Positions 1 through 14,277 of a stretch of DNA of 64,000 nucleotides are shown here, piece after piece. A program made the position numbers and the translations under genes. Every line of letters begins with the position of its first letter. The first letter of the stretch is position 1. The notes under the pieces were generated by a model that saw nothing but the letters and a program-made list of their open reading frames with translations, made no database searches and had not been told where the DNA came from. Where the stretch lies: the NCBI GenBank assembly GCA_029931535.1, contig JAQPZY010001549.1:1594501-1658500 (forward strand), given 5' to 3'. This DNA comes from Margaritifera margaritifera (lineage: Eukaryota; Mollusca; Bivalvia; Unionida; Margaritiferidae).

Positions 1-1280
1 ATACGGCTTTTTCAGTTAGAGGGCAGATAAACGCACATTGCCCGCCCAACAAACGCAATATGCTACACTGTTACAACCAGAAAGACTCATCCTATGAAAA
101 AATATATAGACCCAAATGTTTAAACAATAATTTTTTTCCTAATAAACCCCACAAATGGTGGTCTAATGCTAAAATCCCGTTACGTCCCCGTTAATTGTTT
201 ACCCTGTTTAACATAGGATATCCCCTTGTCGCTATAAACTCACAAATTGCTCTATAAAGTCGCAATACTAATACAAAATACTTTTATTTCTTCTTTCAAT
301 CCACTGGTAAAACAATAATGATTATGAAATAGTAAAGGGCATGGTAGTGTTGTTAAAAAAGGAGAGTAGGCGAGACTCGGATATTATAGAAGGCGGGGCA
401 TTTCGTACGACGCTTATTCATGAGGCTATGCTTTGTGGGGATTTTATTTCACTCCAGATCAAGCAAGCGACGAAGGAGTGTGATAGTGTCTATGTGGGTA
501 TAGTGCGTATATAAACACTCCTACCCTTTGGCGTGTGATAGCATGTTTGTGTGTATGTAAGTATAGTATGTGTATTAGTACTCCTACCTTCTTTTTTGTG
601 ACAGTGTATGATTTCATCCCTCTTATTTTACATCCTACCCTTTTTGTTGGATAGTAGGTTTTTGATTTTGGTCACTACACACGGCGTGTTGTATATTAAA
701 TGCGGGGTTTTGGATGGTATAGTGTGGGTGTTGGATGGTAGATGACTAAGTATTTGTCACTAAACACTGCGTGCTGAATAGTATGTGACGGGTATTGGTC
801 ACTACACACGGCATGTTGGATAGTAGATAACTTGGTGTTGGACAGTATCTAACTAAGTATTGGATAGTAGATAACTAAGTGGTGGATAGCAGAAAACTAG
901 GTTACCCCAGACTGCCATCCTCATGTTAAATTCCCGTTAGGGTTCAGAGTACCATTTCCATGTAGATAAACTTTATTTATCAAGTAAATCAACATACGAC
1001 ATTTCAGTTAGAGGGCACACAAACCCACATTAACCGCCAAACACATCTAATATGCTTCACTATTTCAAACCGACAGACTCCTCTTATGAAATCTATGAAC
1101 CGATTTTTAAACATTACATCTTGATGCTATAAACCCACAAGGTATCAGCCTATGTTCAAATCGAATTTATCGCTATATAATTTTTATCCTTTTTATTCCC
1201 ATGCTAAATTCCCGTTAGTCGCTATAAACTGTTTACCCTGTTTAACACAGGAAGCCCCCTTGTCGCTATATCGTCCCCCT
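1..1280. repeat. Duplicated low-complexity repeat block
   Basis: Two diverged copies of one sequence are visible at about 1-262 and 987-1275. Both carry the stretch beginning TTTCAGTTAGAGGGCA and, further on, GTTTACCCTGTTTAACA followed by CCCTTGTCGCTATA. Between them, 640-900 is a degenerate tandem array of short units such as TTGGATAGTAGATAAC and GGTCACTACACACGG. No coding signal was seen. The family is not identified; the two copies look like dispersed repeats or decayed long terminal repeats, but no element body between them supports the latter. Confidence 0.6.
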
Positions 1281-1316
1281 CTACTACTAATATGGTGCAT
1301 TATAATGAAGAATTAA

Positions 1317-1781
1317 AATAGGCGATTTAATGCCACTGGTGATCGACATAATCGCAAATATAGGCAAACCATAAGGGAGCTGTGTGCATCAAGAATTGAA
1401 AAGATGGAACAGTATCATAGTGCCAATATTAGGCGTGCACAATATCAGTTGATATAGACTGAAGGGATATCCGCTGAAGAGAAAACTACCAACATTGTTG
1501 TGCACTGCATTTCAATTCAGCATACTAGAAAGCTGCATGTGTTTCATCATGATAGTAAAACTGCTATGTTTCAAATAAAACGGTCTTTAGACACTTTAAA
1601 TCGTTGCAGAATGATAAACCTAGAGTGTTTGAGAGAGCAGGTCACTGACATCTCAACGAACTCTGCTTTACGTGAGGGAGCCCGGAAAATAGTAGAGAAT
1701 GCTGGCAGTCCTGTAACCTTGCACACAGAGAGTCATAAATGGGGAATAGCAAGCATAGTTGCGGTACAGAATTTAAATTGA
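1317..1781 (+). pseudogene. Unidentified coding relic with one in-frame TAG
   Basis: A reading frame stays open from 1317 to the TGA at 1779-1781 except for a single TAG at 1455-1457, about 155 codons in all. The composition is that of a soluble charged protein, with Arg/Lys/Gln-rich helical character before the TAG and Ser/Thr/Glu-rich sequence after it. No start codon with context or splice site was convincing, and I do not recognise a family. It may be a mobile-element or retrogene fragment. A GATA microsatellite begins just downstream. Confidence 0.3.
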
Positions 1782-1801
1782 ATACAGTCAAGCAGGCACA
1801 T

Positions 1802-1803
<2 letters not shown>

Positions 1804-1851
<48 letters not shown>
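1804..1851. repeat. (GATA)n microsatellite
   Basis: About twelve uninterrupted copies of the tetranucleotide GATA/ATAG. Confidence 0.95.
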
Positions 1852-1852
<1 letters not shown>

Positions 1853-2696
1853 GTACATCATATACAGAAAGACACATGAAGAGAGATTATTAAAATATTA
1901 TGAAGTGTTCAGCTTGGAAAATCGTCATAATGTTTGTCACTGACATTATTCTCATTATTGTTATTACTAACAGACATGTACAATTGTGTTTCTCATAACA
2001 TGCTGTTTATAGTCAGTAAAGGCCTCCATACCTTTTATTAGGATTTACTTTCCAGGTTTTTAGGACCAACTAAAATGTCTTTATTTGCAAACAGTCGTTT
2101 CATTGCATATAAACTCCACATTATGTACACTTCAAAGCCTGTCGACAAAAAGGTATGAATTTGTTTTAATTGAAAGTTATTCTTTCACAAACTCACTGAT
2201 AAGTGTTACATGATATTTTATTGAAGAAACTAGGGCACCACTATTACCAAAATTTATTGACATTTCTTCATAATCAGAGTATTATATATTATTTGCGATA
2301 CAAAAATATGCCTCCAATGTATGTCGGCGCAATAATTTACAGAACAATAATACATTTTGTTCGCCAGAAATGTATTAATTATCATAATAAATTTATTTAG
2401 GTAGGATCAGCAAATAACACAAGTACTAATACATACAACAAATATAAATAGGTCACATAACATTGACACAGTACGAACATACATAAAAACAATTGTAATA
2501 CAAACATAAAAATACATGATCCACCAAGGATGACCCATACAAGTTATTAAAAGTTCTGAGGGATCTAGAGTTTGGGGCAGGGTACATTTTGCAAATTAAA
2601 ATTATATATTAGACTAATCTAAAAAATTGCTATTACGTATTAAAGACTTTAAAAAATGATTTAAGAATAAAAAATATCACTAAAAAGAAATCCATT
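1852..2696. other. Gene-free AT-rich stretch
   Basis: No supported gene. The right part (about 2400-2690) probably belongs to the 3' untranslated end of the adjacent minus-strand LINE relic. Confidence 0.5.
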
Positions 2697-3180
2697 CTAG
2701 CAAAATATCATTGAACTCTGTTCTCCTGATCTGCTTTGTTTTAAAAGGTTTGATTTAACAGCCGATTTGAAATGATCTATATTTGAAATGTTCCAATCCT
2801 TTATAGTGTCATACAAGAAAGTCGTCGAGGCTACACTACTGACTCATGGTGCAGCAAAATTAAATTGCCTACTTCTAGTGACAAAATGGTGATGATCGCT
2901 GATTTTTACAAATCTTTGGCTCATGTAAGATGGACGTTTCTCATTAAAACATTTATGAACATGATTTGGGCTTAACTGTTTCACGCTATCCTCCACTTTT
3001 AACATTCCAATACATTGAAGTTCATACTGTCTGATGCTTGCTCGGGGTTCAAGGTTATATAAATCTTACAGTTTTATTCTGTGCTATTCAGAATTTGTTC
3101 TTGAGATTATTACCAATTTCGGCATACCACGAAGAACAGGAATGGTCAAAATTGCAATGTATTAGAGCAAAGCATAATGT
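2697..3180 (-). mobile_element. Non-LTR retrotransposon ORF2 C-terminal tail, decayed
   Basis: The minus strand translates, in one frame from about 3060 down to the TAG at 2697-2699, into sequence typical of the region downstream of the reverse transcriptase in CR1/L2-type LINEs: a basic segment with RASIRQYEL, then a Tyr/Arg-rich segment, then a terminal stretch with KDWN and FKSAVKSNLLK. One in-frame TGA lies about 70 codons before the end, and a shift occurs near 3060. No reverse transcriptase core is present, so this is a 5'-truncated copy. The clade is an inference. Confidence 0.65.
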
Positions 3181-4797
3181 GTTTCTAGTTGTCATTGATA
3201 GACATTGACCTTGTCTAGAGAGAAACTTTAAGCTTTAACCTTTAACATACTCTTGATTAATAAACTAAAATCAGTTGTAACATGCATTTACGTACAGAAT
3301 TCATAGAACATAGATTATTTTTTCTAAATCGCGATATTGACTAGTTCCTCTGTAACTTTCATTTTTAGTATAGTGGCGCATCAAGAAAATGAAGCTGGTG
3401 CACGTGCATCTCACTCGCTTACCTACAAAGAAAATTTATCACATCTCATAGTAGGTTCATGCTTTTTCTATGCCTTATGTAGATTGTCATTTCCAGTCTT
3501 TCACCATAAATGTTCAATATAAATTCGTTATAATACTTTTCAGTTTAAGAATTCAAGAAATAATTATGCCTTGCATCTTGTCTACAATAGCTAATTGCTG
3601 CTGCATCCTTTTCTTGACACTCCTCCCCCTTCACAGTTATTGCAGAGGTCATATTATTTCATCCTTTCTGTCAATCCATTTTGAGCGTGTAAGCATCATT
3701 GTACAAAAACTAATCAATGCGAATAAATGAAATTTAGTTTCCTTGTTTATATCCAAAGTCAGACGAGCAGGCCATATTTTCAAAACATGTTGGTTTTTTT
3801 TTTATTCCTAACAAGAAAACCTTACTTGTCTTCTGTTTTATGAAATATACCTGGGTACGTTAAGTAAATTTTTTTATAATACTCCAAATTAGGAACTCCC
3901 CCCTCCGAACCCCCCTTCCACGCTACTAAATTGTCCCTATTATTTTTGTCTGAATTTCTGTTTTGAGATAAAGTAAAATTATTTCTGATTCTTTTTTTAA
4001 GTGATGCTTCTGATTGAGATAATTAATGTAGACAGAAGCTACATGTCCAAACTTAAAATATGACTCCAAACGTGTTATATTCACACCATGTCATACGTTT
4101 AAGAAAATATCAGATTCATTAAAGATATAACATTTCGTAAATGCTGAAGTATTTTAATTGATCATCATAACTTTGGTTTTGATTGCTTGCAGTGAAATTG
4201 TTCATTTAGGTGGTGTATTCTACATCAGGTCCGCCGACAGCAATTCCGGGCCCTGGGGCAGAGCAATCATGGGCCCCAAAACTTGTTTAACTTTTTGTAT
4301 ATAAAAAAATGTGTACAGTTTTGCATATAAAACCTGTAGTAATCTACCATCACTTAGACCCTTGCAAGGAACACATTTTAGTATGTATTGCAAACATTAA
4401 TTTATATTTTATAACTGAGCAAACGGCGGGCCCCTATAAATCGCCAGACCCATGGGCAATTCCCCCCCCCTCTCCCCATCGCCACCTTTCTCTCTGCGGG
4501 CCTGTTCTACACGCATGTTACCGTACTAAATAAAAAAATTGATTCTTATCCAGACAATAAGAAGTATTGATTATTTCTTAGATGATATTTGTGTTTTATA
4601 CCCATCTTGAACACGGAGAGTTATAAAGGAATGATCACATTTGTCAGTCTGTCTTTTCTCCCATCCCTTAATTTTGTTTCTTCAGCTTTTGAGTCATCAA
4701 TTTTTAAAACTGGTACACATTATACTTGGTGTGCAAATATTTATATGTTGGAAAATTAAAGTACTTCACTACAAAGTGCTTTAGTATACAGCCAAAT
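3181..4797. other. Gene-free stretch with a GC-rich dispersed repeat
   Basis: No supported gene. About 4215-4520 is a GC-rich segment with GGGCCCC-type blocks; a related segment lies at 12,679-12,832 (both carry a CCTGG(A/G)GC...ATG(A/G)(G)GCCC core). It looks like a dispersed non-coding repeat of unknown class. Confidence 0.4.
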
Positions 4798-5063
4798 CCC
4801 TTTTATAAAAGGGGCCCCGGGTGGCCGAGTGGTCTAAGTCGCTCGCCTTTACCGATCACTGCCATCTCACCTCTGTCCGCATGGGTTCCAGTCTTGGGCT
4901 CGGCCAATGTGGCTATGTGAGAAAGCTTGCCAGTAGCTTCCCGTGGGTCGGTGATTCTTCCCGGGATTTCCCAGGGTTCTCCCTCCACCAGATATACTGG
5001 CCTATCATGTGCTGAAAAATGGCGTGAAACCCATAAAACCACAAGCCACAACCCTTTTATAAA
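4798..5063 (+). mobile_element. tRNA-derived SINE with target-site duplication
   Basis: The element body spans about 4810-5051. It starts with a tRNA-like head: the A box TGGCCGAGTGG near 4821 and a B box-like GGGTTCCAGTC near 4883, followed by a non-tRNA body ending in CCATAAAACCAC. The 12-bp direct repeat CCCTTTTATAAA flanks it at 4798-4809 and 5052-5063, a classic L1-like target-site duplication. The head resembles a Ser/Leu-type tRNA. The duplication is exact, so the insertion is probably fairly recent. Confidence 0.85.
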
Positions 5064-6996
<1,933 letters not shown>

Positions 6997-7311
6997 ATGG
7001 ATTCGGAGATAGAAGTGCATTCTAAATTAATCATTGAAGATGGATTTCCAGAATTATCAAATGCTGGGGGATTTGAACTGTTACATTTTCAAAGTAATTG
7101 CAGGCATATGGATGTACTAAAGTGTGAACGGGATGTGGGCAGCTTAAAAACCTCTGTTGGAAGCCACATCAAGATCTATGTTCGATCCATACAGAAAAGT
7201 CTTAGCACAGAACCAATTGTGATACCTAAAGAGAGTGCAGTAAAGGAAAGCTGTGTTTCATGCAACAAGGATTATTTTATTTCTGATCTAATAGATCACG
7301 TGTATCTTTGA
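6997..7311 (+). CDS. Unidentified 104-codon ORF, possibly a gene fragment
   Basis: An ORF from ATG 6997 to TGA 7309-7311, with an upstream in-frame stop. It has an acidic N-terminus, a central segment with HMDVLKCERDVGSLKTSVG, and a C-terminal Cys-x2-Cys followed by an Asp-His pair (CVSCNKDYFISDLIDHV), which could be half of a zinc-binding motif whose last ligands lie past the stop. The layout reminds me of uncharacterised mollusc proteins with a small globular domain followed by a C2H2-like finger, but I cannot name a family. Coding-like sequence continues in other frames after the stop, so it may be truncated. Confidence 0.4.
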   Translation: MDSEIEVHSKLIIEDGFPELSNAGGFELLHFQSNCRHMDVLKCERDVGSLKTSVGSHIKIYVRSIQKSLSTEPIVIPKESAVKESCVSCNKDYFISDLIDHVYL

Positions 7312-9039
7312 AGTGCTCATGTAGCAGATTCTCCATGAAAAGAACGTCTGCAAGATGAACAACATGCAGAACACATAAACGGTGGAACAGCATAACTTCC
7401 AGGGAGTATATTTGCAAAAGCTCAACGAACTGAACGTGCTGGAATTCAGCAAAATCATCAAGCAGAACATAATGAACAGTTACCAGAAGTAGTCAATCCG
7501 GAACGGCTTTGGATGAAATAAGAGGACTCCGAAATCTGCACTTGTCACTGGAGGTCCATTTTTTTAGGGTAATTAATTAAGGATGTGTCATTACATTGCC
7601 AAAGTAAATGAATTAACACTTAAAGGAAAGTCCTATATATTTAGGGCTAGAAAACAGCAGGACCTAGGTTTAGTTTCTTGCTAGTTAAATCTACTCCCAA
7701 GCCCGAGGGAACATGATGAAACTAAACTCGGAGGTGGATCCCAATCTACATTGCCATGAATATGGAAATTCACCACTGGCATACTCAAAGAATTAACTGT
7801 ACGTAATAAATTGAAACTCCCTAAAGTCATAATAGGTTTCTGTTAACATATTCAGATACTTTTTTAATTATGAGTATGTTACTCATTTTATTTTGAAATG
7901 CTTTAAAGTGACTCAGCAATGCCTAAAGATACAGTTGTAATGCTGAATACATATTTCAAGGTTACATAGTTATTTTGCAATGCTTCAGTAGTACACTTGT
8001 ATGAATTTATTTAATTGAAATCATGCAGAAAAACAAAACGAATAAAATCATGAACATTTGTTATTCTAAATACCACCTGCAGTGAACGTCTGCTATACTG
8101 GTTGCAAACTAGGGTATGCAATGAGTATGCAATCGTACTTGAAACGAAACACAGTTGTCTGAACGACTGAGAGTTGGATTTCATGAGACTGATATGCAAA
8201 GGTTACTTTACGGAATATATGCAAGGCTAATGGCTGGTTAACTAGTCAAGGTGGTGCGAGGTCCGAGACCGATTGTTTTTGACTGCGGACCTGTCATATA
8301 TTACCAGCACTAGCCCATTGAATCTTTAATATTTCTTACTTGTTCCTATAAACTGATTTGCTTTTTAATCCCTAAAACACCCGAAAGAGTAATAAAAGTG
8401 CACTTATGCAAGTGGAAGTCAGTCGTACGATGGTGAGAGACTGGTGTTTGAAAACATTACCAGAAAGCGGCAAATTTAGCATGCAATACGCCGGGCACCA
8501 GTCTAAGCTTTATCGTTGTCAATTAAATATTTGTATGTTCTCAACCTTATCTAAACCAATCATCTACAGTATCGGTTTACCATAGATTTTAATGGATGAC
8601 TCACAATGAGTTTGTTTAAATATGGATTTAATGGTCAGCAAAAGTCACCCATAGGAAATCCGTCGCCACAACTATTGCAGGACATATTGCACTGCAGGAC
8701 CTCGCATGTCAGACTTAGTTGTTGGACCATTGCTTGACTTATGCGGAGCTGGGCAGTACAGTGTTGTGTCCTACTGGTCCTAGACGAGTGAGCCAGAAGT
8801 GAAATTTTCAGGCCCTGCACTTAATACTTGGGCGCACTTGATTTGGGTGTTATGTTTTGGATTACTATATAAAAACGTTCTGGACGTTTATATGTAACAT
8901 GTATGATTAAGTTTAGTCACAAATACATTTTCTTGTAAATGTTATACGTAATTACACAAATACGCAGATTATCTCAAGCTCTGATATATAAACTGTATTT
9001 TTGAAATCGTGAGCTAACAGTGTTTGTGTTTGATCGCAA
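7312..9039. other. Gene-free stretch
   Basis: Fragmentary coding-like sequence continues to about 7520 in shifted frames; beyond that nothing recognisable was seen. Confidence 0.4.
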
Positions 9040-9200
9040 ATTTACCAGCTGTAGTAGTATCGTGTCGGTGCAAGTGGAGTAAATTACCTTGCCAATGATA
9101 CCTTTAGGCAGTCTGCCAAATCTGGTGGCGATAGGGCTTGTACTCCCAACCTCTTAATCATGAGCTAAAGATCTTAACCACTCGGTCACCGCAGCTCCCG
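9040..9200 (-). mobile_element. tRNA-derived SINE (degenerate)
   Basis: Read on the minus strand, the sequence starts with CGGGAGCTGCGGTGACCGAG and contains a tRNA A box (TGACCGAGTGGTTAAG) and a diverged B box (GGTTGGGAGTACAAGCC) at the correct spacing, followed by a non-tRNA body. No clear target-site duplication was found. Confidence 0.65.
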
Positions 9201-9260
9201 ATTGACAGTATTATATCCAAACTAGTGTTTTAATGACTATTGTTATTAAGGGAGTTCTAA

Positions 9261-9262
<2 letters not shown>

Positions 9263-9293
<31 letters not shown>
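9263..9293. repeat. (GT)n microsatellite
   Basis: About fifteen copies of GT. Confidence 0.95.
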
Positions 9294-9295
<2 letters not shown>

Positions 9296-10800
9296 GTTTC
9301 TCCTGGACACCAAACAATGCATAAAATACACAAGTTTGTATGTTTTGGATGGAAAAAAGTACATCTAGCGAGACCTTGGTACGCAAACTATTTTTAAACC
9401 AACGCGTATTTTACATTTTATCTGTCTTACATGGCAAGCATCGTTTGTACTGTATAATCTGTTATTGTTCCGTTATCAAAGTACTTATGGCCAGTTGGGA
9501 AGCTTTCCGTTGATAAGGGAATTAGAATACTTATAACTGATAATCAATGCATAAAATGTTACTTTCATCAAACATTGATAATTAACGATCACATTCACAA
9601 ACTGTGAATATGTTCTGCCTGACTGGAGCTAGTGGTATCAATTGTTTGACATTCGGAACAATCGGTTGTTATCGTAGATTTTATTTAACCCGATTGCACG
9701 CTCTGACTTAAAGCATTTTTTTTGTTGATGGGAGCATCGCGAACTAATTGTTGGGTGTAAAAGCGGCAGATATTATTGAAAAATGTGCACACAGGATGTA
9801 ATTATTTTAGGAAGATTACTTATTGATGTAAATGTGCCTTCAGTGGCAACTTTGTATTCTTTCTTCATTGCTAAGAGCAAAACTCACGAAGAACCAGATT
9901 TGTATTAAACAGACATGTAGAACATAGACGAGTGGAATAAATAAAGTTATCTTATATTGTTCTCTACACTTGCAGCATCTACGTTACCATTTTCAGCATC
10001 TGTATGCGTTATGTTGCAAATAAATTTGTTTTGCTAAAACTAATTATTTTAAAATGAAATTCAGCAATTAGCTCATATTTATTTTTCTCCATGCAAATAT
10101 TTATATAACACATTCATCTTTTCTTTATCTCCTTTAACTATGCTCTGAACTAAAACAAATGGTAGCCTAGAAAAGTAATAATTGCTGGATCTTTTATCAC
10201 AATTATTGGTCATCAGCTATTTATTTTCTTCTACATGCAAATGCTGCTTGACATATTTAACTGGCCCTTTTCTCAGTGGTAGAATAATTGCATATTCATC
10301 ATATATCATCATCTGACATATAACAAAAACAACACAATAAAGATAAACAAAAAACCCCAATAAAAATGGATCATAGTTTTTGGGACACCAGCATTGGGGA
10401 ATAAGGACTTCTATTTCAGCTGCTGGGTCTCCAATTGTTTCCAAAGAATAGGTCCTGGACTCCTACTTTTTAAACCCTAAGGAGAACTCTCTCTCTCTCT
10501 CTCTGTGTTTTTGTAAAAGGTGTAGCCGCGGTGTCTGTCACGTGGTTAGTAATATTAATTTCACAGTAATGCTGTATGCTGTCATATTTATGGACATTTC
10601 TTTTTCGATATGTTGGTAGTGAAAATGCATGTGCAAAGTATTCCGATTAAATGATTATTATTTTATGCTAGACAGTAAATTACTTGATTTTCCGAGTGAA
10701 ATAATTATAATATTTCATTGCAGTAAAAAAATATATGATATTTTTTCACTGGGCGTCAATAGAGATTCATAATATTATGAGTAAGAAATTTCAAGAATGT
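9294..10800. other. Gene-free stretch
   Basis: AT-rich sequence without a supported gene; a short (CT)n tract lies near 10,490-10,504. Confidence 0.5.
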
Positions 10801-10802
10801 TG

Positions 10803-10890
10803 TAAGACGCTTGTGTGGTGTAAAGGTTAAGACTGCCGCTTTGCAGCCAGGCAAATCGGGTTCAGAACCAGCGATAGACAATTTTTTTTT
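10803..10890 (+). mobile_element. tRNA-derived SINE head
   Basis: An A-box-like TGGTGTAAAGGTTAAG and a B-box-like GGGTTCAGAACC are spaced as in a tRNA, with an anticodon-arm-like GCCGCTTTGCAGCC between them. A T-rich run follows at once. It is probably a SINE head rather than a functional tRNA, because the acceptor stem does not pair. Confidence 0.5.
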
Positions 10891-11105
10891 CATTTTCTTT
10901 TTATCTGCTGTCTTAACTCGAATTGGGAAGGAGCATTATGTAACTACTGATATCTACTGATATTTTATGTGCAAATGTTCACAAAACAGAGCAGAACATA
11001 AATGGTAAACCGCTGATATTATCGCACGGGATGCAACAAGAAATCAGCTACTTCAGTCTGTTATATAAAATTGCTAGACAATACGCTTGAGCATAAATAA
11101 AAAGA

Positions 11106-11220
11106 ATATTTGCTTGAAACGAGTGAATAACGGATATATTTCATCTCGTTTGTGAAAAACTTAAGTATTTTCACCCACGAGATGAAATATATCCGTTATT
11201 CACTCGTTTCAAGCAAATAT
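11106..11220. repeat. 115-bp foldback with perfect 44-bp arms
   Basis: The arms 11,106-11,149 and 11,177-11,220 are exact reverse complements. The 27-bp loop itself contains a smaller inverted repeat (GTGAAAA...TTTTCAC). No coding capacity. It looks like a foldback MITE or a recent palindrome. Confidence 0.9.
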
Positions 11221-11297
11221 CCCCTCTGTATTCTCAATTGTTACGGGTTGTAGGGGAAACATATTACATAGCAAAACCTAACGCGTTACTTTATCTC

Positions 11298-11720
11298 AGT
11301 GTTTCTCAAACTTTTTTGTCTTGCGGCGCACCAGAAAGATCTAAAAATTGTCACGGCACGCCTGAAACAATTTAACAATTTTTGTGGTGAAGAACTTATT
11401 TATTTTTACATTATTAGCCAGAAACGCCACCGACTGACAGGCATTGCGTTTTTATATATGTTACTTTTTAACTTTTGCGGCATTGATTTACCATTTAATT
11501 TTTCGATATGTTCAAAACGCTAGCAATTTTAAATATTTTTCAAAACTCCCATGGCACACCTGTAAATCTCTCGCTATCAAGCTTCAACGAGTCCTGCTTT
11601 TCAAATTACTATATTTATATGATTTAGTTCTTTATGGAAAGACATATATAACTGCAAAATATATATGTAAATATTATTACATTTTTTTATATGCATCTAA
11701 ATGAAATATGACTGCCTGGC
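11298..11720 (+). mobile_element. Possible hAT-type non-autonomous repeat, one end only
   Basis: The sequence begins CAGTGTTTCTCAAAC, which resembles hAT-superfamily terminal repeats, followed by CTTGCGGCGCACC. I could not find the matching inverted terminus downstream, so this would be a truncated copy. The right border is a guess. Confidence 0.3.
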
Positions 11721-11928
11721 ACTGGTTATCTGAATAATATCAACCTTTCTGTATGGAAATTTCTTTTTGTGGTCAGTTTGTGTAATGTGCAAGTAGCCAA
11801 TTGTATCAACTAGTCCTCTAAGTTCAGAATGTGTTATAGGTCTTTACTCTTTATTTCTCTATGTTCTCTATGCAGATTAATTTGTTCCCACACAGATTAA
11901 TATTTGTAAAAGCTACTGGACGTTTGGC

Positions 11929-11930
<2 letters not shown>

Positions 11931-11997
<67 letters not shown>
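11931..11997. repeat. (AT)n microsatellite
   Basis: Uninterrupted AT dinucleotide tract. Confidence 0.95.
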
Positions 11998-11999
<2 letters not shown>

Positions 12000-13009
12000 C
12001 GTTATCAACATCAAATTGTTGATAATGGGATAATAAAACCTGGGCAATTATGAGGGAGGAAACTGCCCGAATCTACAATGGCATTAAAGAGAGCGCACAG
12101 AGAGAACTGAAAATATTGTAGCTCTGAACGTATTCAATCAACTGTCAAAATCACAGTATCCACATAGAGTCAACTGAAACGTGTATTTTGTTAAGATCCA
12201 CGAGTCTCCTCAATAAGGCATGGGTAGCTCTGGAAAGATGGGTTTCATTTTAACTTGTGGTGTGAAGTGTGGGCTGTAACAGAAATTACATCCAGAGCTG
12301 GCACGTCCACAATCTAATGAAAATCAATTTTGTCTGGGGAGTCCAGTCCCCTATATAAATAGGTAAGAAGTGCATTGTGAGAGGGTCGGTCATTGAAATT
12401 AAGCTATAATTTACTTGCACAGAAACAGTCATAAACTCCTCAACATAAATTCAACTTCCTAGTACAATTAAAATATAAATTGCATTGAGCATGCGTTGAA
12501 TGGTTTCGTTTTACATGGCCCACTGATTGTCTGCCTGTATTCAACGGTCAATACATGAACTATTAAAAATCTTAGGCTTACTGTACAAAATCGGGTAGAT
12601 GCAAAATTACATGTTGCATCTTTTCAACATATGACTCCGTGATATTCCTGAACTTGCTGCTATGATTGGCAGTTATAGCCAGTGGCGTACTAAGGGTAAA
12701 TGGCGCCTGGAGCGACAATGATGGCCCAAAGGGTCAGAATACAAGGCCCGAATTTTTTGGCTCCCCAAGACCTCTGGTGTCAGGGACAACCGCCCCGTCC
12801 GTCCCCCCCCCCTTAGGGCGCTACAGGTTATAATTAATACCGAATAAAAAAGGCCATTTAATTTACAAGTGATATATGAATTTAAAATGTTTCATTGTAT
12901 AATGAGAAAATTGGGATCTTATCTCCTGAATAGTAACAGCAGCTTGCAAAGATTACATGGAATAAGAAATACGGTACATGGTCTATCGACCGTAATATTG
13001 ATTGATTGA

Positions 13010-13165
13010 TTGAGTGGTGTTTAACTGCACATCAGCATATGAGGTAATTGGAATAAATTAAATAAATTACCCCGAGATACACCACCTCCGCCGATCCTGG
13101 CTAGTCTTGGTAGGGTTCGAACATGGACCCCACTAATAGTAAGCACTGACCCACGGCGGCTCAGA
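13010..13165. repeat. Dispersed SINE-like repeat
   Basis: Starts GATTGATTGAGTGGTGTTTA; the same opening (GATTGATTCATTTATTGGTGTTTAACGGCACATCA) recurs near 58,921. It ends in a GGTTCGAACATGGACCCC-like B-box remnant. This is probably a mollusc dispersed repeat. Confidence 0.45.
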
Positions 13166-13309
13166 CGCAGAATTTGAACAATGCGATATTAAACTTCACT
13201 AAAATTAAAACAGACTGAATTTAAAATTTGTGGACTTTGTATAAATCTTAGGCTTAGATTTTGGTAGCGCTTATATAACATATTTGCAATCAAGTAGAGA
13301 TTTTTAAAT

Positions 13310-14197
13310 TTATGTGTCATACCCCCCCCCCAACAAAAATAAAAAAAATAAAATAAAATGCGGCACAAATACTATTGTCTAGGATAACCACTAAACTTCT
13401 TTTACTTCCTGCTTCGTCTAAGATGCATTGTTTGACGTAGAGAGTTTTTACTTTCATTATATTAATGGTTTCGCTAACAGTGCTCATGTGACATGGTGAA
13501 TGCATTGTTTTGAGGGTCACTGCGTGATCATTCTCTTCTATAATAGTTTACTCAGTGAAGATTGAAATCAAGTGGGTTTCATTTTCAGTTGATGCTCGTT
13601 ATGTTGCCACTGCGTACAGTAGAGGCATTTCGATTTTGTTCCTGTCTGTTTGTCTATCCGTACGTACATTATTACTCTGTCCGTCTATATATCGGTACAT
13701 TCCATTCGACACGAGAAGCTCATTAGAACTATCTAGCAAAAACAACTTAATGCCGACAATTAAACTGTAGCAGCTACGTACATTGGTGATATTTTCATGC
13801 CACAAAAACATTTTTTAAAAAAAAATATTATTTTCAAATAATATTTAGAACTTTTTGACTGAGGTACATATTTTATAAACACAAATCTAGTTATTCCTAA
13901 TTTTAGTTTCATTCGACACTTTCAACAAATCGTTAATGATCATCCACAGCCAGTAGAAGGAATATCCCTATTTAATCAATTTACCACTCGTATGTACGTT
14001 TTTCGGTCAGAAGCTTTCGATTAACGTGTCTACCGTTGCTTCTTGGCGCAGGTTTTAAATTTAGTACCTTATGTAACATATAAGTGTAGATAACATGAAC
14101 ATTAAGTGAGAGCAGAGAGTACATGCCCAAGTGTATATTTATTAAAGACAGAGTATAGAAAACAGATTTGTATGAAATTATCGCAGTCTTAGAGTTG
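13310..14197 (+). repeat. 5' flank of the broken Ig-receptor paralogue (left half)
   Basis: This segment is clearly homologous to two other places in the window: 44,145-44,340 and 50,205-50,960. Landmarks are TTCCTG(C/T)(T/)TTCGTCTAAGATGCATTG, ACACAAATNTAGTT and ATNATCCAC(A/G)GC. It is the 5' flanking region of the duplicated receptor gene. The homology breaks at the Polinton left end and resumes at its right end (33,410 onward), showing that the element split this copy. Confidence 0.75.
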
Positions 14198-14202
14198 ATA
14201 GG
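14198..14202. repeat. Target-site duplication, left copy (ATAGG)
   Basis: The five bases ATAGG directly precede the Polinton left end and recur directly after its right end at 33,405-33,409. Polintons usually make 6-bp duplications; here a sixth position would be mismatched. Confidence 0.8.
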
Positions 14203-14277
14203 AGTAGTAAGTATAAAGGCCGTTCTTGGCTGACCAGATCTATCCTACTTATGATTTTTATTACACTTCACTTCTCT
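14203..14277 (+). repeat. Polinton left terminal inverted repeat
   Basis: Matches the reverse complement of 33,330-33,404 with only a few substitutions over about 75 bp. Confidence 0.9.

Noticed and set aside
1..1280. LTR retrotransposon with two LTRs
   Set aside because: The two similar blocks are only about 1 kb apart with no internal protein, primer-binding site or polypurine tract.
4811..4900. Functional tRNA gene
   Set aside because: A and B boxes are present but the acceptor and T stems do not pair and target-site duplications flank a longer unit, so it is a SINE.
13599..13811. Minus-strand ORF in the receptor flank
   Set aside because: It lies in conserved non-coding flank; the homologous copy at 50.4 kb does not keep the frame.
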